DNA of 64,000 nucleotides from Ephydatia muelleri (taxonomy: Eukaryota > Porifera > Demospongiae > Spongillida > Spongillidae). The DNA lies in contig JABACO010000009.1 of NCBI GenBank assembly GCA_013339895.1, positions 10,428,813 to 10,492,812 on the forward strand, read 5' to 3'. The position numbers were made by a program, and so were the translations under genes. Positions 13,095 to 25,900 of this stretch are shown here, one piece after another (the first letter of the stretch is position 1; every line of letters starts with the position of its first letter). The notes under the pieces are model-generated. The model saw nothing but the letters and a program-made list of their open reading frames with translations. It searched no databases and was not told the origin of the DNA.

Positions 13095-14094
13095 NNNNNN
13101 NNNNNNNNNNNNNNNNNNNNNNNNNNNNNNNNNNNNNNNNNNNNNNNNNNNNNNNNNNNNNNNNNNNNNNNNNNNNNNNNNNNNNNNNNNNNNNNNNNNN
13201 NNNNNNNNNNNNNNNNNNNNNNNNNNNNNNNNNNNNNNNNNNNNNNNNNNNNNNNNNNNNNNNNNNNNNNNNNNNNNNNNNNNNNNNNNNNNNNNNNNNN
13301 NNNNNNNNNNNNNNNNNNNNNNNNNNNNNNNNNNNNNNNNNNNNNNNNNNNNNNNNNNNNNNNNNNNNNNNNNNNNNNNNNNNNNNNNNNNNNNNNNNNN
13401 NNNNNNNNNNNNNNNNNNNNNNNNNNNNNNNNNNNNNNNNNNNNNNNNNNNNNNNNNNNNNNNNNNNNNNNNNNNNNNNNNNNNNNNNNNNNNNNNNNNN
13501 NNNNNNNNNNNNNNNNNNNNNNNNNNNNNNNNNNNNNNNNNNNNNNNNNNNNNNNNNNNNNNNNNNNNNNNNNNNNNNNNNNNNNNNNNNNNNNNNNNNN
13601 NNNNNNNNNNNNNNNNNNNNNNNNNNNNNNNNNNNNNNNNNNNNNNNNNNNNNNNNNNNNNNNNNNNNNNNNNNNNNNNNNNNNNNNNNNNNNNNNNNNN
13701 NNNNNNNNNNNNNNNNNNNNNNNNNNNNNNNNNNNNNNNNNNNNNNNNNNNNNNNNNNNNNNNNNNNNNNNNNNNNNNNNNNNNNNNNNNNNNNNNNNNN
13801 NNNNNNNNNNNNNNNNNNNNNNNNNNNNNNNNNNNNNNNNNNNNNNNNNNNNNNNNNNNNNNNNNNNNNNNNNNNNNNNNNNNNNNNNNNNNNNNNNNNN
13901 NNNNNNNNNNNNNNNNNNNNNNNNNNNNNNNNNNNNNNNNNNNNNNNNNNNNNNNNNNNNNNNNNNNNNNNNNNNNNNNNNNNNNNNNNNNNNNNNNNNN
14001 NNNNNNNNNNNNNNNNNNNNNNNNNNNNNNNNNNNNNNNNNNNNNNNNNNNNNNNNNNNNNNNNNNNNNNNNNNNNNNNNNNNNNNNNNNNNNN
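13095..14094. other. Assembly gap, exactly 1000 N
   Basis: A run of 1000 N, a typical placeholder length, so the true size is unknown. It interrupts the P450 gene. Any open frame running through it is meaningless. Confidence 0.99.
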
Positions 14095-14933
14095 TCTTCG
14101 TCCGCACACTTTCGACTGCATTTGGTGAATAGGTATTTAGTAAACACATCTACTCGAGTGCTCGTCACCAGACAAAACACACGTCACTCCCGAACGACAC
14201 CATTCTCCTGGCCCGCGATCCAACTATCCAATCGCAGTAACAACTTTCGCCTAGCTAGCTCGCCTAGCTAGCTCGCCTAGCTAGCTCCAGAGTGCCGCGT
14301 CTGAACAGTACTCGGCATAATTAGTCATACGAACGTGACAGCGATGTGGCTACAGAATTTCAGCGTTGCCTTGAATATGCGCTACACTCACCGCGTTCCT
14401 CTCCGGAGCAGCCGACACGGTAAGCATCACTACACACGGAGCTTTAAAAATACCAACAACTCCACTCTCGACAACGTGTAAATTATGCTACGAAATACGA
14501 TTTTGTAATATGCGCAATGTTTATCATCGATTAAAAACGGTATTTTTAATATCCGTCATATCATGTGACGTGATTACATATTACTATTGTGCAATAACAA
14601 GTTATTATTATGCATATTAGACCACACCCCCGCCTGCACAACAGATGCCAGTCTGAGTTGCAGTGTCATGGCTTGAAGGACGGGATGCAGACACTAATAA
14701 ATCCTCTCCCTCAACAACATCCTGTCAATGCATTCCATACATTCCTCTAATTTCATCTTGTGTCCTTGCCCCCCTCCCTCATCTGATCCAATGACATTTC
14801 GCCATGTACGGTGTGGATTATTTCAAAGCTACAGCGGTACCAGAGTATAAACTTACATGTACTGTACAGGTCTCATCATGCCATAGACAAAATGGTTACA
14901 CCTCCCATACTATATGATGTAGTCTTGGAAGGG

Positions 14934-14935
<2 letters not shown>

Positions 14936-14970
<35 letters not shown>

Positions 14971-14977
14971 TATGTGT

Positions 14978-15020
<43 letters not shown>
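14936..15020. repeat. (TG)n microsatellite with TATG interruptions
   Basis: About 85 bases of TG dinucleotides with three TATG interruptions. Confidence 0.9.
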
Positions 15021-15024
<4 letters not shown>

Positions 15025-15711
15025 AAATGTGTACTGCATACGAAGCTAATGACACTACATGATGCTGAAGCTGTGCCATTTGAGTTAAGAGGGATTATAG
15101 CATTGGACTCGGGAGGAGAACAGCCGGGGGTAGGTGGAGGGGTGGGGGGGGGGGGGGAAATTGGCGGTTTAAATCGACCTCCCCTTTCCAGACTGGGTGT
15201 AGTGATTGTGGAATATTATTCATTGTAACCCCACCCCCTCTGCAAATCTACAATGTGTGTGTATGTGTGGATGTACGCACACATTGAGGATGCACACACA
15301 TTGTGAATGTGGGACTTGCAGCGTGTGTGATGCGTTTGAACACACACAGCTGAAAACCAAACACTACTACTCGACAATAGGCTAGAAGAAAAACACTCCC
15401 CATAATACTTCCACGTGGAGAAGATCAACCAAAAATGAACTAACACATGCAGCTGCATTCTAAGGGGAAAAACATGTTATACCCACTAACAGATCATGGA
15501 TTTCAAAATTAAGTTGTCAACAGTTAACTTCATTGCATCACATTCCTATCCTCTTTTGGTGTGCTGGAGGTATGAATGGTAATTATAATTGACAATAAAC
15601 ATCTTCAATGGTACATGCATGCTCATGAATAGTCAGGTACATCAACAGTGCAAAAAAAAACTCTGATGAATAGTTCGCACTGTTTTATGTAGCTGTTCAT
15701 TGGAGACAGAT

Positions 15712-15756
<45 letters not shown>

Positions 15757-16403
15757 CATGCACACAAAAAGACAATTGAAAAAAAAAGATTAATCATTTC
15801 GTCCTCTGCAACCATAAAGTGTCAGGAAGGGTGGGGTGTGTGGGGTGTATGGTGAACAATCACCAGGATAGCACCAGCAGCACTACTCCCTAGACATCGA
15901 TCAGGTCACATATCTTTACTCTGTAGACATCCATCAGGTCACATATCTTTACTCTGCGCACCCGAAATGTTCATATACTTTTATTCATTGTATAGCACAT
16001 TCACACTTAACACACCCATTTCCACACGCATGCGTGGATTGACACACCCAACCACACATGCACACTTGACTCACATTGGCACTTGACACACCCACTATCA
16101 CACACACCAGCCTTACTGTTGAAACAATGTCCAATTTCATGGTGTGGCATGAGACTCCTACAACTGCCACAGCCCTGTGATGTGTGCATGTGTGTGGGGA
16201 GGCGTGGTTTATTGGGTGTGGTGGGAGATGGAGATACTAAACAATGGAGCCATGATGGAACAGGGCAGAGAACCAGATCTAAATCTCCTATGCGTGAAGG
16301 AGGTAATGGGAGTGACTTCTCATTGCGTAGATTACAAAATCTATTCTTGTCAATCACATGAGATAATTATGGTTGACAACTTGGTTACATCTCAGTAATG
16401 AGA

Positions 16404-16543
16404 AGAGAACAGGAATGTTGAGCCACACTAGAGCTATGAAGGAAATCCCCCAAAGAGAACAGGAATGTTGAGCCACACTAGAGCTATGAAGGAAGTCCCC
16501 CAAAGAGAACAGGAATGTTGAGCCACACTAGAGCTATGAAGGC
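16404..16543. repeat. 50-base tandem repeat, three copies
   Basis: The unit starts agagaacaggaatgttgagc and repeats at 16404, 16454 and 16504 (the last slightly short). Copies differ by one base (gaaatccccc versus gaagtccccc). Confidence 0.9.
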
Positions 16544-17566
16544 CCAAATGTGTATAAAGATACTGGTCGAGGAGTTTGCATTAACAACGTCATCGCCGTT
16601 CCTTTTAAGGAACATTTCAACTATCGAGTGTCGATATGCATATCACCATAGATATTAGAGTAGATCTATGATATCACCGTTACAGCAACACAAGCAGCTA
16701 TATTTTGACTTCACTTTCCCAACACCCACACATGACGTTTTTCAGCTTATAACAGTGAAATATAAATAATGGACTTCGCTACAGTATTTATTAAGCTCCT
16801 TTTCCCTCTTTCCTGACTTGACCGGCGCGCAACTCTTTAACTTGGAGCTCAGATGTTTCTTAAACATCTTTTGGCTCCCTGCCTCTTTGATGAGGCATAG
16901 CATTCCCTCATGTGAAGGTATTTTCATAACTCAGTGGGTCCATAAACTATAGACTGGTGGGTCGGTGCATCGTGATCACTTTAACTGATCTAATCTGATC
17001 CCATCACCTCCCTTACATTCCATGCGTACATACACCGTACGTATGCCATACATTGAACGCACGTACATAGATACATATTACGTGCACACGCACACACATC
17101 AACGCGCACATGTTCATGTATGTACGCACGCGTGGTAAACGCATGAGTCAACCGACAGGGAAGGGCCCAATCTACATGGCCCGGCACCCACGCCGCAAAT
17201 GATCTGCCTTCAATGAATTGCATTATCAGCTTGTTAATTATTTGCTGTCCACTCTCAGAGTTAAACAACAGCCTTCAACACAGGCTCCTGCGATTGTGAA
17301 GTACCAATGGGTGCAGAGTGTTCGTAGAGAAGCACCCTAGAAAGAATGGCACAAGAGAATTGATTAATGATTCAGCTAACGATTTAGCTATATGCATTTT
17401 TGGCTCATTAATATTTATGTTCTTCTGCCACCGCTTACTGCATGTGTTAATAATTTCCATCTATCAAATTCATCGATCGAATGCACGACCTACTACATGT
17501 AAATTCATTGTGATTCCTCAAGCGGGAGATTCAGGTGAGTGATCACGCCATGCGATGAGCCTAGGG

Positions 17567-17605
<39 letters not shown>

Positions 17606-17706
17606 GGTGATGTAATCCATCCGCAGCTGCCGTTGGGTCTGGGGCAGAGATCATATCATTAAACCTTTTATAGTTTTGTGCCGAAATTTACATCACACTA
17701 ACTGCG

Positions 17707-18904
17707 ATGGAAGACTCTGAATACATCCGCATTGTCGAAGAAACGAAACAGATGGTGATGCAATATGCACAGGAGGACTGGCCTTTGCTCAAGCAATCTG
17801 TACGTTAAAGATAATACGTCACATAAGCCACAATGGAAAAAAAAAGTGAGGCCTCCTAAAGCTTTTTCCCCGCCCCGCATAGAATGGCGTGGAAGTGACG
17901 AGTACGCAGAGTCCTGGGTCTCCTGTAAGAATGTAGGTAGTCAGAACCATTGTAAAACATTATTCTTACTGCACGGGGCCGGGCCCGGGATGATCTCGTT
18001 GGGACCGTCAGCTACAAGGCAGTGGGCGAACTGAACGCTTCTCCACCTGTCGTGTTTGACTATGCTGCCCCACCGGGGTTTGGCACCATTCGCGAGAAGT
18101 GGGACAAGACGGTAAAGGTACGGTGGGCGTGGGTTGGGGTTAGGTGGGGAGGAGCTGGAAGGTTTACACATCAGTATTAACGTTTTAATCTGGCCATCTC
18201 TCTCGCACCCTTCCGCCATTTTGTTTTAGAGGTGGGAAGTTCTGAAGACTGTGACAGAGGTAAATTGCATTTGGACACGAAAAGGGGGCGGGGCGGAGCG
18301 GCAAGGCCTCCTCTGGGTGTCCATCAAATCCCATCAATGACACACTTGTATACTCCTCCCCAGAACGTTAAAGTACTTCGTAGTGAGTCCTTCAGTGCCC
18401 TCATGGGTCTAATATCTCCTCGGGACTTTGTTGATGTCGTTATGGCCGAGCGAAGTGATGACATTAGCTTCACATGTGGTATGTCATGTCAGAGATCGTA
18501 CGCAGTGTCAGACATTCTTCCCATTCCTCAAACAAGTAAAATAAAATGTGTGTCCTTGTTCAGGAAGGGGAGTGGACTATCCTCACCCAGAGGATCCTGC
18601 ATACGTGCGTGGTATGAACTACCCAAGTGCAATGCTGTGTTTTGCAGCAAAGGGGTATGTATGTATGTATGGGCTCATTTCCGTTGTTTTGCACTGTTTG
18701 AATTTTTTTTGCACACATTTATACAGGAAACCTGCGACCACCCGAATGGTGTTAATGGTGCAGACTGATCCTAGAGGTTCAATCCCTCACAAACTGATTG
18801 AAACTGCAGTTCCCTCTGTGCAACTTCAGTTCTTCACACAACTGCGCAAAGCACTAAAAGATGGCGAGGCTCATCGTGAACGTGGAAGCAGAACACACAG
18901 CTAG
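17707..18904 (+). CDS. START-domain lipid-transfer protein, STARD4/5-like
   Basis: Cytosolic START proteins of the STARD4/5/6 group carry sterols or related lipids between membranes. Exons read: 17707-17799, 17883-17924, about 17986-18117, 18230-18259, 18364-18478, 18564-18654 and 18727-18904, giving ~215 aa, the usual STARD5 size. Family signatures in order: NGVEVTST, PPVVFDY, IREKWDKTVK, LISPRDFVDVV, YVRGMNYPS (the family has RGxNHP), then QTDPRGSIP and FFTQLRKAL near the end. There is no signal peptide or membrane segment, consistent with a soluble carrier. Phases match from exon 3 on. Exon 3 is the weak point: no AG acceptor is visible just upstream of its coding start near 17986, so either a non-canonical site is used or a base is wrong. 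It converges with the coiled-coil gene at 19008. Confidence 0.8.
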
Positions 18905-19007
18905 ATTATTGTATTACCCCCCCAAAAAATTTTGATAATACGTCTTTTTTCCACAAGGAAGGGGAAACAAATCACATTGGATGTGTCTGTGTGAAGTGTC
19001 CAAGAAG

Positions 19008-19726
19008 TCAGACTGATCTTGAATTGCTTCTTTTCACTCTCTGTAACATGTAGGTGGCAATGTTTCCATCACATGACCAAACACTGCAGTATCCAGGAAG
19101 CGGGGGTGTACAGCCTAAACAGAAGAGCCATAGTTAAAGCTATACAGGATGCATACCGCGAACGCAAATTTATTAAATCAGCCACACCCCAGAACCACAC
19201 CCCAGAACCCTTTGACTGGGACTCATCTTAGCACGACGTGCTTACCTCTGGAGGGAAAGGGCGATGTCGACAATGGCTCGCCTGCTGTGTGCCTTTGCAG
19301 CTTAAGTTCCTCGTCCTTAACACTTCTCCAGCTTTGATAGCTCTCCTGCGCCCGTCTTCGCTGCTCTCCGCGTTCTTCGGCTTTCAGACATTGCAACTCT
19401 TTCTCCTTTTGCCTCTCCTTCATCAAGATGGCGTCTTCCTCTTGCTTCTCTTTTGCCCACCGCTGGTAGGCCTGTCTGGAGACGGATCTTCTCATCGCTT
19501 GTTGTTCCATTTCGTTCCTTCGTGCTGCCATTTCTTTCGCTCGTTTCTCCTGTCGCGAGAGGTGACATGTATACATCAATTTAGTTTGACGAACGCCTTA
19601 AACTAGCTCGTGCAGACGGACTAGGCTCACTCGCTGCTCCTCTTTCTTTCTCTCGAGCCACGCGTCGAACGCCTGCTGCCTCTTCACTGCAGCGTTCTCC
19701 CGCTCACTCGCGGACATCTTTGACAT
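19008..19726 (-). CDS. Small coiled-coil protein, CCDC34-like
   Basis: Minus-strand exons 19726-19631, 19549-19246 and 19114-19008 join in phase to ~168 aa. Exon 1 starts MSKMSASEREN and continues QAFDAWLERKKEEQ. Exon 2 is almost entirely charged helix, with evenly spaced tryptophans (AYQRWAKEKQEED, SYQSWRSVKDEEL), the W-x2-K/E pattern of CCDC34-type cilium or microtubule-associated proteins. Exon 3 encodes a Cys/Tyr-containing tail (GYCSVWSCDGN) and a stop. The CCDC34 link rests on pattern only; the coiled-coil nature is evident. The first ATG lies 193 bases from the ATG of the divergent PDZ gene, so they probably share a promoter region. Confidence 0.6.
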
Positions 19727-19919
19727 TGCCCCAAGGCAGAGATTGCACGTACACCATAAGGCTTCTTACACGCACGTATGCTATTGTAGAGTCATTCTAT
19801 ATTCATCTACACCACTTTGAACGTAAAGGGGGTGGGGCTCATTAAAGAGGAGGGGCTCACTCCGGGACGCTTTGAAACGCTTAAATTCCCGGCTGTTTTT
19901 TTTGTGTGTGTGAACTGCA
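19727..19919. promoter_or_regulatory. Putative bidirectional promoter, coiled-coil gene / PDZ gene
   Basis: 193 bases separate the two divergent start codons. It contains gggtggggctcattaaagag and a second ggggctcac. No TATA box is obvious. Inferred from geometry only. Confidence 0.4.
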
Positions 19920-22900
19920 ATGGCCTTGAACCAGAATGATGTCCACAGAAGCATACAACTCCTCTCAGATTTTTGCAGGGCCACGGAAGACGCGGCCCAG
20001 AGACGCGCCTACAGCCAAGCCATCTCCATCTTGCGCACGTACCTGAAAGACATCCTCCCTGCGTACAAGCCCGTCTATGGGGGAGTCTCGGCAGGCGCGG
20101 AGGTACACGTCGTGGAGATCGACTGCAGCGTGTGCGGAGGACAGGCTATCAATCTGAACACCTTGACTACAGGACAGTACAGCCCCATCGTGATCAGCGC
20201 CCTCAACCCGAACCTCTCTGCCGTCAAGAACAAGAGCTTGAGGCGCGGAGACCAAGTGATAGCGATAAACAACAACTCTCTGGCCAAGGCGTCGATCGAA
20301 CGCGCTAGGTAAAGCTTGACATAGTGCCGGCTCAACTGCATGCTGAAACGTTCGCTTTTCTCTCTCACTTCTCTCAATTAGATGGCTGCTCGAAAGCACC
20401 ATGCGTGCTGGGAGCGTCCTCCAGTTGACCATTGTACCTTGCTCACCTGCGCACAACGCACCAACTGAAGACGCTACGCTGTCTCCGACCATCGAAATTC
20501 CCTTGACGGCGCCAGGTCGACTAACCCGTCCTCTTGTCGACGAACAAGACGCTTCCGATCCAAAGCTTCGCGAATACCCAAAACCTCTACCCCGCACACC
20601 AACGCAGTCCTTCTCGCGCGGCTCGAATCCGCGCTTGTCTCTCCATGACAACCCGCGGTACGCGCCATCGGTAGGCAGCAGGGAATCGTCGAACCAGAGT
20701 CTTTTTGCCGAAATGGTGGAGTCGGCAGCTCATGTGGCGAGAGCGGGAAGCAGGAAGGCCTTCCACAGGAGAAAGGTGAGCACAAATCAGTGCGCCGTTT
20801 GTCGACTGCATGACAATGAGTGGTGACCTGTGTATTAAAGTTCACAAAACAGCATGCTGTTACGTCATTTCAAGAAACGGCTATACGGAGTACACAATAT
20901 ATAAGTTGATGTAAAATAAGGTCACCCACTATATTGCTAAAAAAACAGAGTAATAATACACTATGCATGTGTTTAATATTTCTGCTAAAAGCAAGTGCCT
21001 CTATTTCGTACGAAGGGTACACTGTTTCAACTGTTATTGAGCTTGGCTAGCTCCTTGACCCCTTGACACTACACCCAACTTCCTAACTTAGGAGCAGTAT
21101 TGATTATTTTGTGGCAGTTTTTCTAGGCACTGAATATCAATCATTGCAGATGCTTACATACCCACACCTGCAACGTATGTCAAACACACAAACTTACAAT
21201 ATCTGACACTAACCTCCTGGCTCATGACACTAACCTCCTGGTTCATGACGCTATCCCTTTTTGTATCTTTGAAGCGCAAAGTGTACAATGTACAGCTGAC
21301 CAAAGACTCCGATTTCCTGGGCATAAAAGTGGTCGAGGGCAAGGCCCGAGGAAATGGCGGAATATACATTGCCAAGATCATAGAGGACAGCACGGTATAC
21401 AGGTAAGGAGAGAGCAAAGGCAATATGGTGAGAAGGCATTGTACAATTTGCCTTTTCATTTGCATAGAGATGGACGTTTGAAAGTTGGAGACGAAATCCT
21501 GACAGTCAATGGGAAATCCATGAGGGGCCTCACGCAACAGGAAGCTTCAAACATTCTGAAAGGAACATCGAGCACTGTTCAGCTGGTTGTATGCAGACTT
21601 CTTGTACGTGTGGGAAGGGAGAGGGAGGGGATGCTATATCTGTCTATACTTTTCAACTGCAGAAATATTCCTTGTCCATCAGTTACGCAAAGGTGACAGT
21701 GCTGCATCTTCGCAAGTTTCTCTGACGTCTGATGCCACAGGCAGGAGCACACAACAACGTACTGCCGCAGAGTCCCAAAATGTGTCACTATCTCCTCCTT
21801 GGCGATCAGGCTTACTGCCAGCTGATACAGTAGTGTCACCTGAGGCTTCCAGCACTCCCATAAACTCATTCACATATGATATGAAGCAGCACACAGGTAT
21901 AAGAAATGACACAGGGTTTCCGTTCAAAGCGTCAACACTACCTGTGGGAGGAGTCAGCGACGGAGGAAGAGAGTACATGTCGCCTACCTCGACAAGCTTG
22001 ATATCTGTTAGTGACGAAAAGTCACCTCTTCATCAAAGCCACCAGGTGGTGAAAACCATTACGGAATGGGGAAGGTTTTTGACCTCCAATAAACGCAGCC
22101 CTCCCCCTGAGCCAGAGAAAAAGACCATAGTCCTTGTCAAGAAAGATGGGAAGAGTTTAGGGTTCACAGTGTGTGGTGGTATTGGAACACACTATGGAGA
22201 CATTGGCATCTTTGTGAAAACAGTTGCACCTGGCGGACTGGCTGCCCAAGATGGGCGATTGAGAGAGGGCGATGAGCTGCTAGAGTTGAACGGACAGTCT
22301 TTTGCCAACTGTACCCATGAACAGGCAGCTTCTATTATCAAGGTTTGTTTTCTAAATGCTGCCCAACTATTTATCAGCAGATAGCACCTGTTATGATTAT
22401 TAACATCTTCCACCAAGGGACTGAAATCAGAGATGATGGCATTTAATGTACGATCTGGACCTGGGCAACTTGCACTGCCAAATATCAAGCGTTCCCCTTC
22501 AGTCAGAGGTGCTGAATTCCTTGTAAAACTTCACAAGGGTGAGGGCTTATTAGACATCATACATACATCTTTGCAAGCAGTTTTTGGTGTTTTAGGGTCT
22601 GAAGGTGGACTTGGATTGCAGCTGGCTGAGCTGAAAAGCAATAAGGAAGAGTGTGGTGTATTTATCAAGAAAATTGCACCTGGTTCTCCAGCTGCTCAGA
22701 GTGAACTTCTTAGGTACATTTAGACGATAAGAAATCCTGTTAGAACACAAATTCAAGAAATGCCGAAAGCTCTAAAGTTCATACGTAACAAATGCTTACC
22801 ATCCACTGCAATACTTCATTGTACACTTTTATTCTTTTTATGTGCAAAGCTTTCATACCTATAGATGACAGAAAACAATAGCCAAACCATTATTGAGCAT

Positions 22901-25900
22901 TTAAAATGCAGCATGCTTAACTGTTGACTTCTCTATTTGTGCAGGGACTTTGATCAATTAGTGGAGCTAAATGGTGTTAGCTTGTTGAACATGTGCCTCG
23001 ATGAGGTACTAGGACTCATACGAAACTTGCCAGCAGGGACAGTGAGCGTCAAGGTCAGATGGCAGATGGTTTACTGACTGTTTGATAAATAAGGGTCACT
23101 GCATACACTCTCCCAATCTAGGCTATTCACCCTCAAAACCATAAATTGATATCAGATCTCCTAGGGACCAGTGAAGTGAGGCATTCCGTTAGGAGCACGT
23201 CACACAGCGTGTCAGAACTAGAGGAGGATGCAGCAATGAATGAACAGAATCAGGCACTGGAAAAGCAAGTTGCCAAGCTCTTTTCTGATGGAGAAAGATC
23301 CCAAGAGAAACTGGATGAATCGGAAGTAGAACCAAATAACATGGTGAGAAAGTCAGGTGCACCTCACATCCATCTCTCTTGTAGTCATAATCTGCAGTGC
23401 ATCTATCTTACTCTTCTTCTCACACTCACCCCTGCCGTAGCCACAAATGGGACAAACAGCAGATAAGGGTTCAAGCGAGCATGAAGAACTACCACCCGAC
23501 AACCCCAACATTCCAGCACACAGGCATGAGGATGGGACAACAGCCAATGACAGTATTCTTGCTGAAGAGGAAGATGGCGATGGTGAATCAGTTAACGATT
23601 TACCTATGGTCATCAGGCAGATAAGTGCTGGACGAAGAGATTCCCCATTGCTAGCTGGCATTATCCCAGTGGGAGGAGAAGATGGAGAAGGTCATACCAT
23701 CTCCTCTGTCTCTTTGCAGAAAAACAACATCATGGAACTCACCACGACGTCACAACTGATTGGCATGGTAACTTCCTCCTCCCTGGTTGACAATCCAGAC
23801 CGTTTCGTACAGTTGGAGTTCACTATCAAGAAGAGCAGACCTCATGCTGGGTTGGGTATCACCATTGTTGCTAGCCAGAAACCTATTCCAGGCCTACACC
23901 AGATTCGTCGCATCTTGCCTGGAGGGATTGCCGCGAGGGACAACCGCCTCAGACCAGGCGACCGGCTGGTATCGGTGAATGGTGTTATGCTCCTCAACTT
24001 GAAGAGCGCCGACGTGCAGCGAATCCTCTCTGAAGCCCCCAAAGATTGCCACCTCCTCATCTGCCGAGACCTGGACTTTGAATTTGATGCGTCATCATCG
24101 GTCACCTCCCTCGGTAGTGTGAGCGGCAGCATATTCTCATCTGAGGACGAGTCGCTATCACTATCCCCAACCAAGCGATTCTCGGACTCATACGACCTCA
24201 GTTCCTACCACATCGGTGCAGTTAACCCCACGAGATCGGTGTCCCACCAAAACAAGCGGTGGAGCACAGGGGTGCTTCACGAACCAAGCCCCCTGCTCCA
24301 TGTGGCAGCATCGTCCAACCTGCAGAACCTGTCCACTGAATTGGGCACGAGTGGAGATCATAGGATCTCCCATCACTCTGTGACAAGTGGATCACCATCA
24401 TCGAGTCTGTCTTGCGATGTCGAACATTTGAAGCCAGCTCATGTTACGCACATCAACGTTGCAGAGAGAGGAACGGGAGAAAATCAGACCATTTCTGAAT
24501 TGCAAATATCGACACCTGAGGATGTACTAAATACACAGAAGAGCTCAGCACCTCCTCACCTTCATCCTGCTCACACATCCAATTTCAATGGTAAGATTGC
24601 AGTCGCAGAGGAAGAGGGAAAGGGGAGGAAGTGCAAGTGGGGGAAACCTTTTAACACATTTCTGGTCTACAGTCCTACCTATCAGAGCCTCCCCTGGTGA
24701 AATAGCAATGCTATTCACCTGTTCGATGTCTTGTTAATTTTTTTTTATAACTCACTTGTTTTCTCCGATTTGTGGCAATAGATGACGAGGAAATAAGTGT
24801 CAGCATCAACAGAGAAGGAAAGAGATTGGGCTTGAACCTTGAAGGAGGCAGTGGAGACCTTTACACACAGGTACGTACTATCCCTGGTAACTGTAATAAG
24901 TCAACCCTCCTCCTTGGACCAACAGATTAAAGGACTGCTGCCCGGTGGATTGGCAGAGAAAGATGGCAGGTTGAAGATTGGAGACAGATTAATCTCTGTC
25001 AATGGAAAGCACTTAGAGGGCCTGTCCAAACATGATGTAGTTCATCTCATTGATAGGGCTGGGGACCATTTAATATTGTTAGTAAGAAGAGAGGTAGCCA
25101 GAAGTAACCCTCCACACGAATTAAATAAAGCAGCTGCAGTGGTTCCAAAACGATCTCAGCCACCTCAACCTCAACCTCAACCTCAACCATCTCCACCTCC
25201 ACCTCAACCTCAATTGTCTCCAGCTCAACGCTTCCCATCTGAAACTCCTCCATCTTTACTATCCCGACCTCCACCTCAACGCTCGCCATCTCAACCATTG
25301 CCCACACAACTAACACCATCTGTGGTGCTGGAGAGTCACAAACTTACTGACCCCTTACAGTTACCTGATGTTCCTATTATGAAACCATCAGTCCCCTCCA
25401 CACCTCCACCTCCAGCCTCTCTCATCACACCACAGGAGGTGAACCGTCCTGGGTCACTGGGACCAGTTCCAAAGGGAAGCAGACAAGACTCTTGTCCTTT
25501 TGAGATTGAAGTGAACAAAACAGCTCTTGGATTGGGGCTGACATTGGGAATGGATGAGACTGGTATGATCCTGGTGAAGTCCCTCACTCCCAAGAGCCCA
25601 ATTACCAAGGATGGAAATATTAGGTGTGTATTGTGCGCATGTGTGTGTGTGTGTGTGTGTTGTGTGCGTGTGTGTTGCATATGCATGTTTGTGCACACGT
25701 CTGAACGTGCGTTATTGATAATGTTTTCTCTGCTCCAGGGTTGGTGACCACCTGCTGTCCATAAATGACATCTCTCTGATTGGAGATACAGTTGCCCATG
25801 CGGAAGCAGTCATTAGCAAACTGAGCAGGGGTCCAGTGAGGATAGTTGCAACAGCCCCTCCGAGAAATGTCACAAGTCCAAGCTATAAGGACAACAGAGC

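Larger units (their letters stand above)
14095..17706. other. Intergenic, repeat-rich region without a supported gene
   Basis: Holds an AGCTAGCTCGCCT-type tandem repeat (14247-14287), a TG array (about 14936-15020), a G-run (15146-15158), a CA array (about 15714-15754), a duplicated ~30-base phrase ending cacatatctttactctg (15895-15956), a 50-base triplicate (16404-16543) and a G-run (17572-17604). A possible plus-strand first exon at 14344-14430 (starts MWLQNFSVAL, then a gtaagc donor) has no partner exon and is not called. Any remaining 5' exon of the P450 gene could be here, but I could not find one. Confidence 0.5.

Noticed and set aside
12933-14271. Four open frames of 350-415 aa across 13095-14094
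   Set aside because: They consist almost entirely of unknown residues from the N gap.
14344-14430. Possible first exon MWLQNFSVALNMRYTHRVPL with a gtaagc donor
   Set aside because: No downstream exon could be found on the plus strand, so it is unsupported.
16742-16927. Minus-strand 61 aa open frame rich in Lys
   Set aside because: No recognisable domain and no neighbouring exons; could be chance or a transposon scrap.
19019-19231. Plus-strand 70 aa open frame (ends EPFDWDSS)
   Set aside because: It overlaps, antisense, the third exon of the minus-strand coiled-coil gene, whose phase and acceptor fit well. It has no partner exons or domain.
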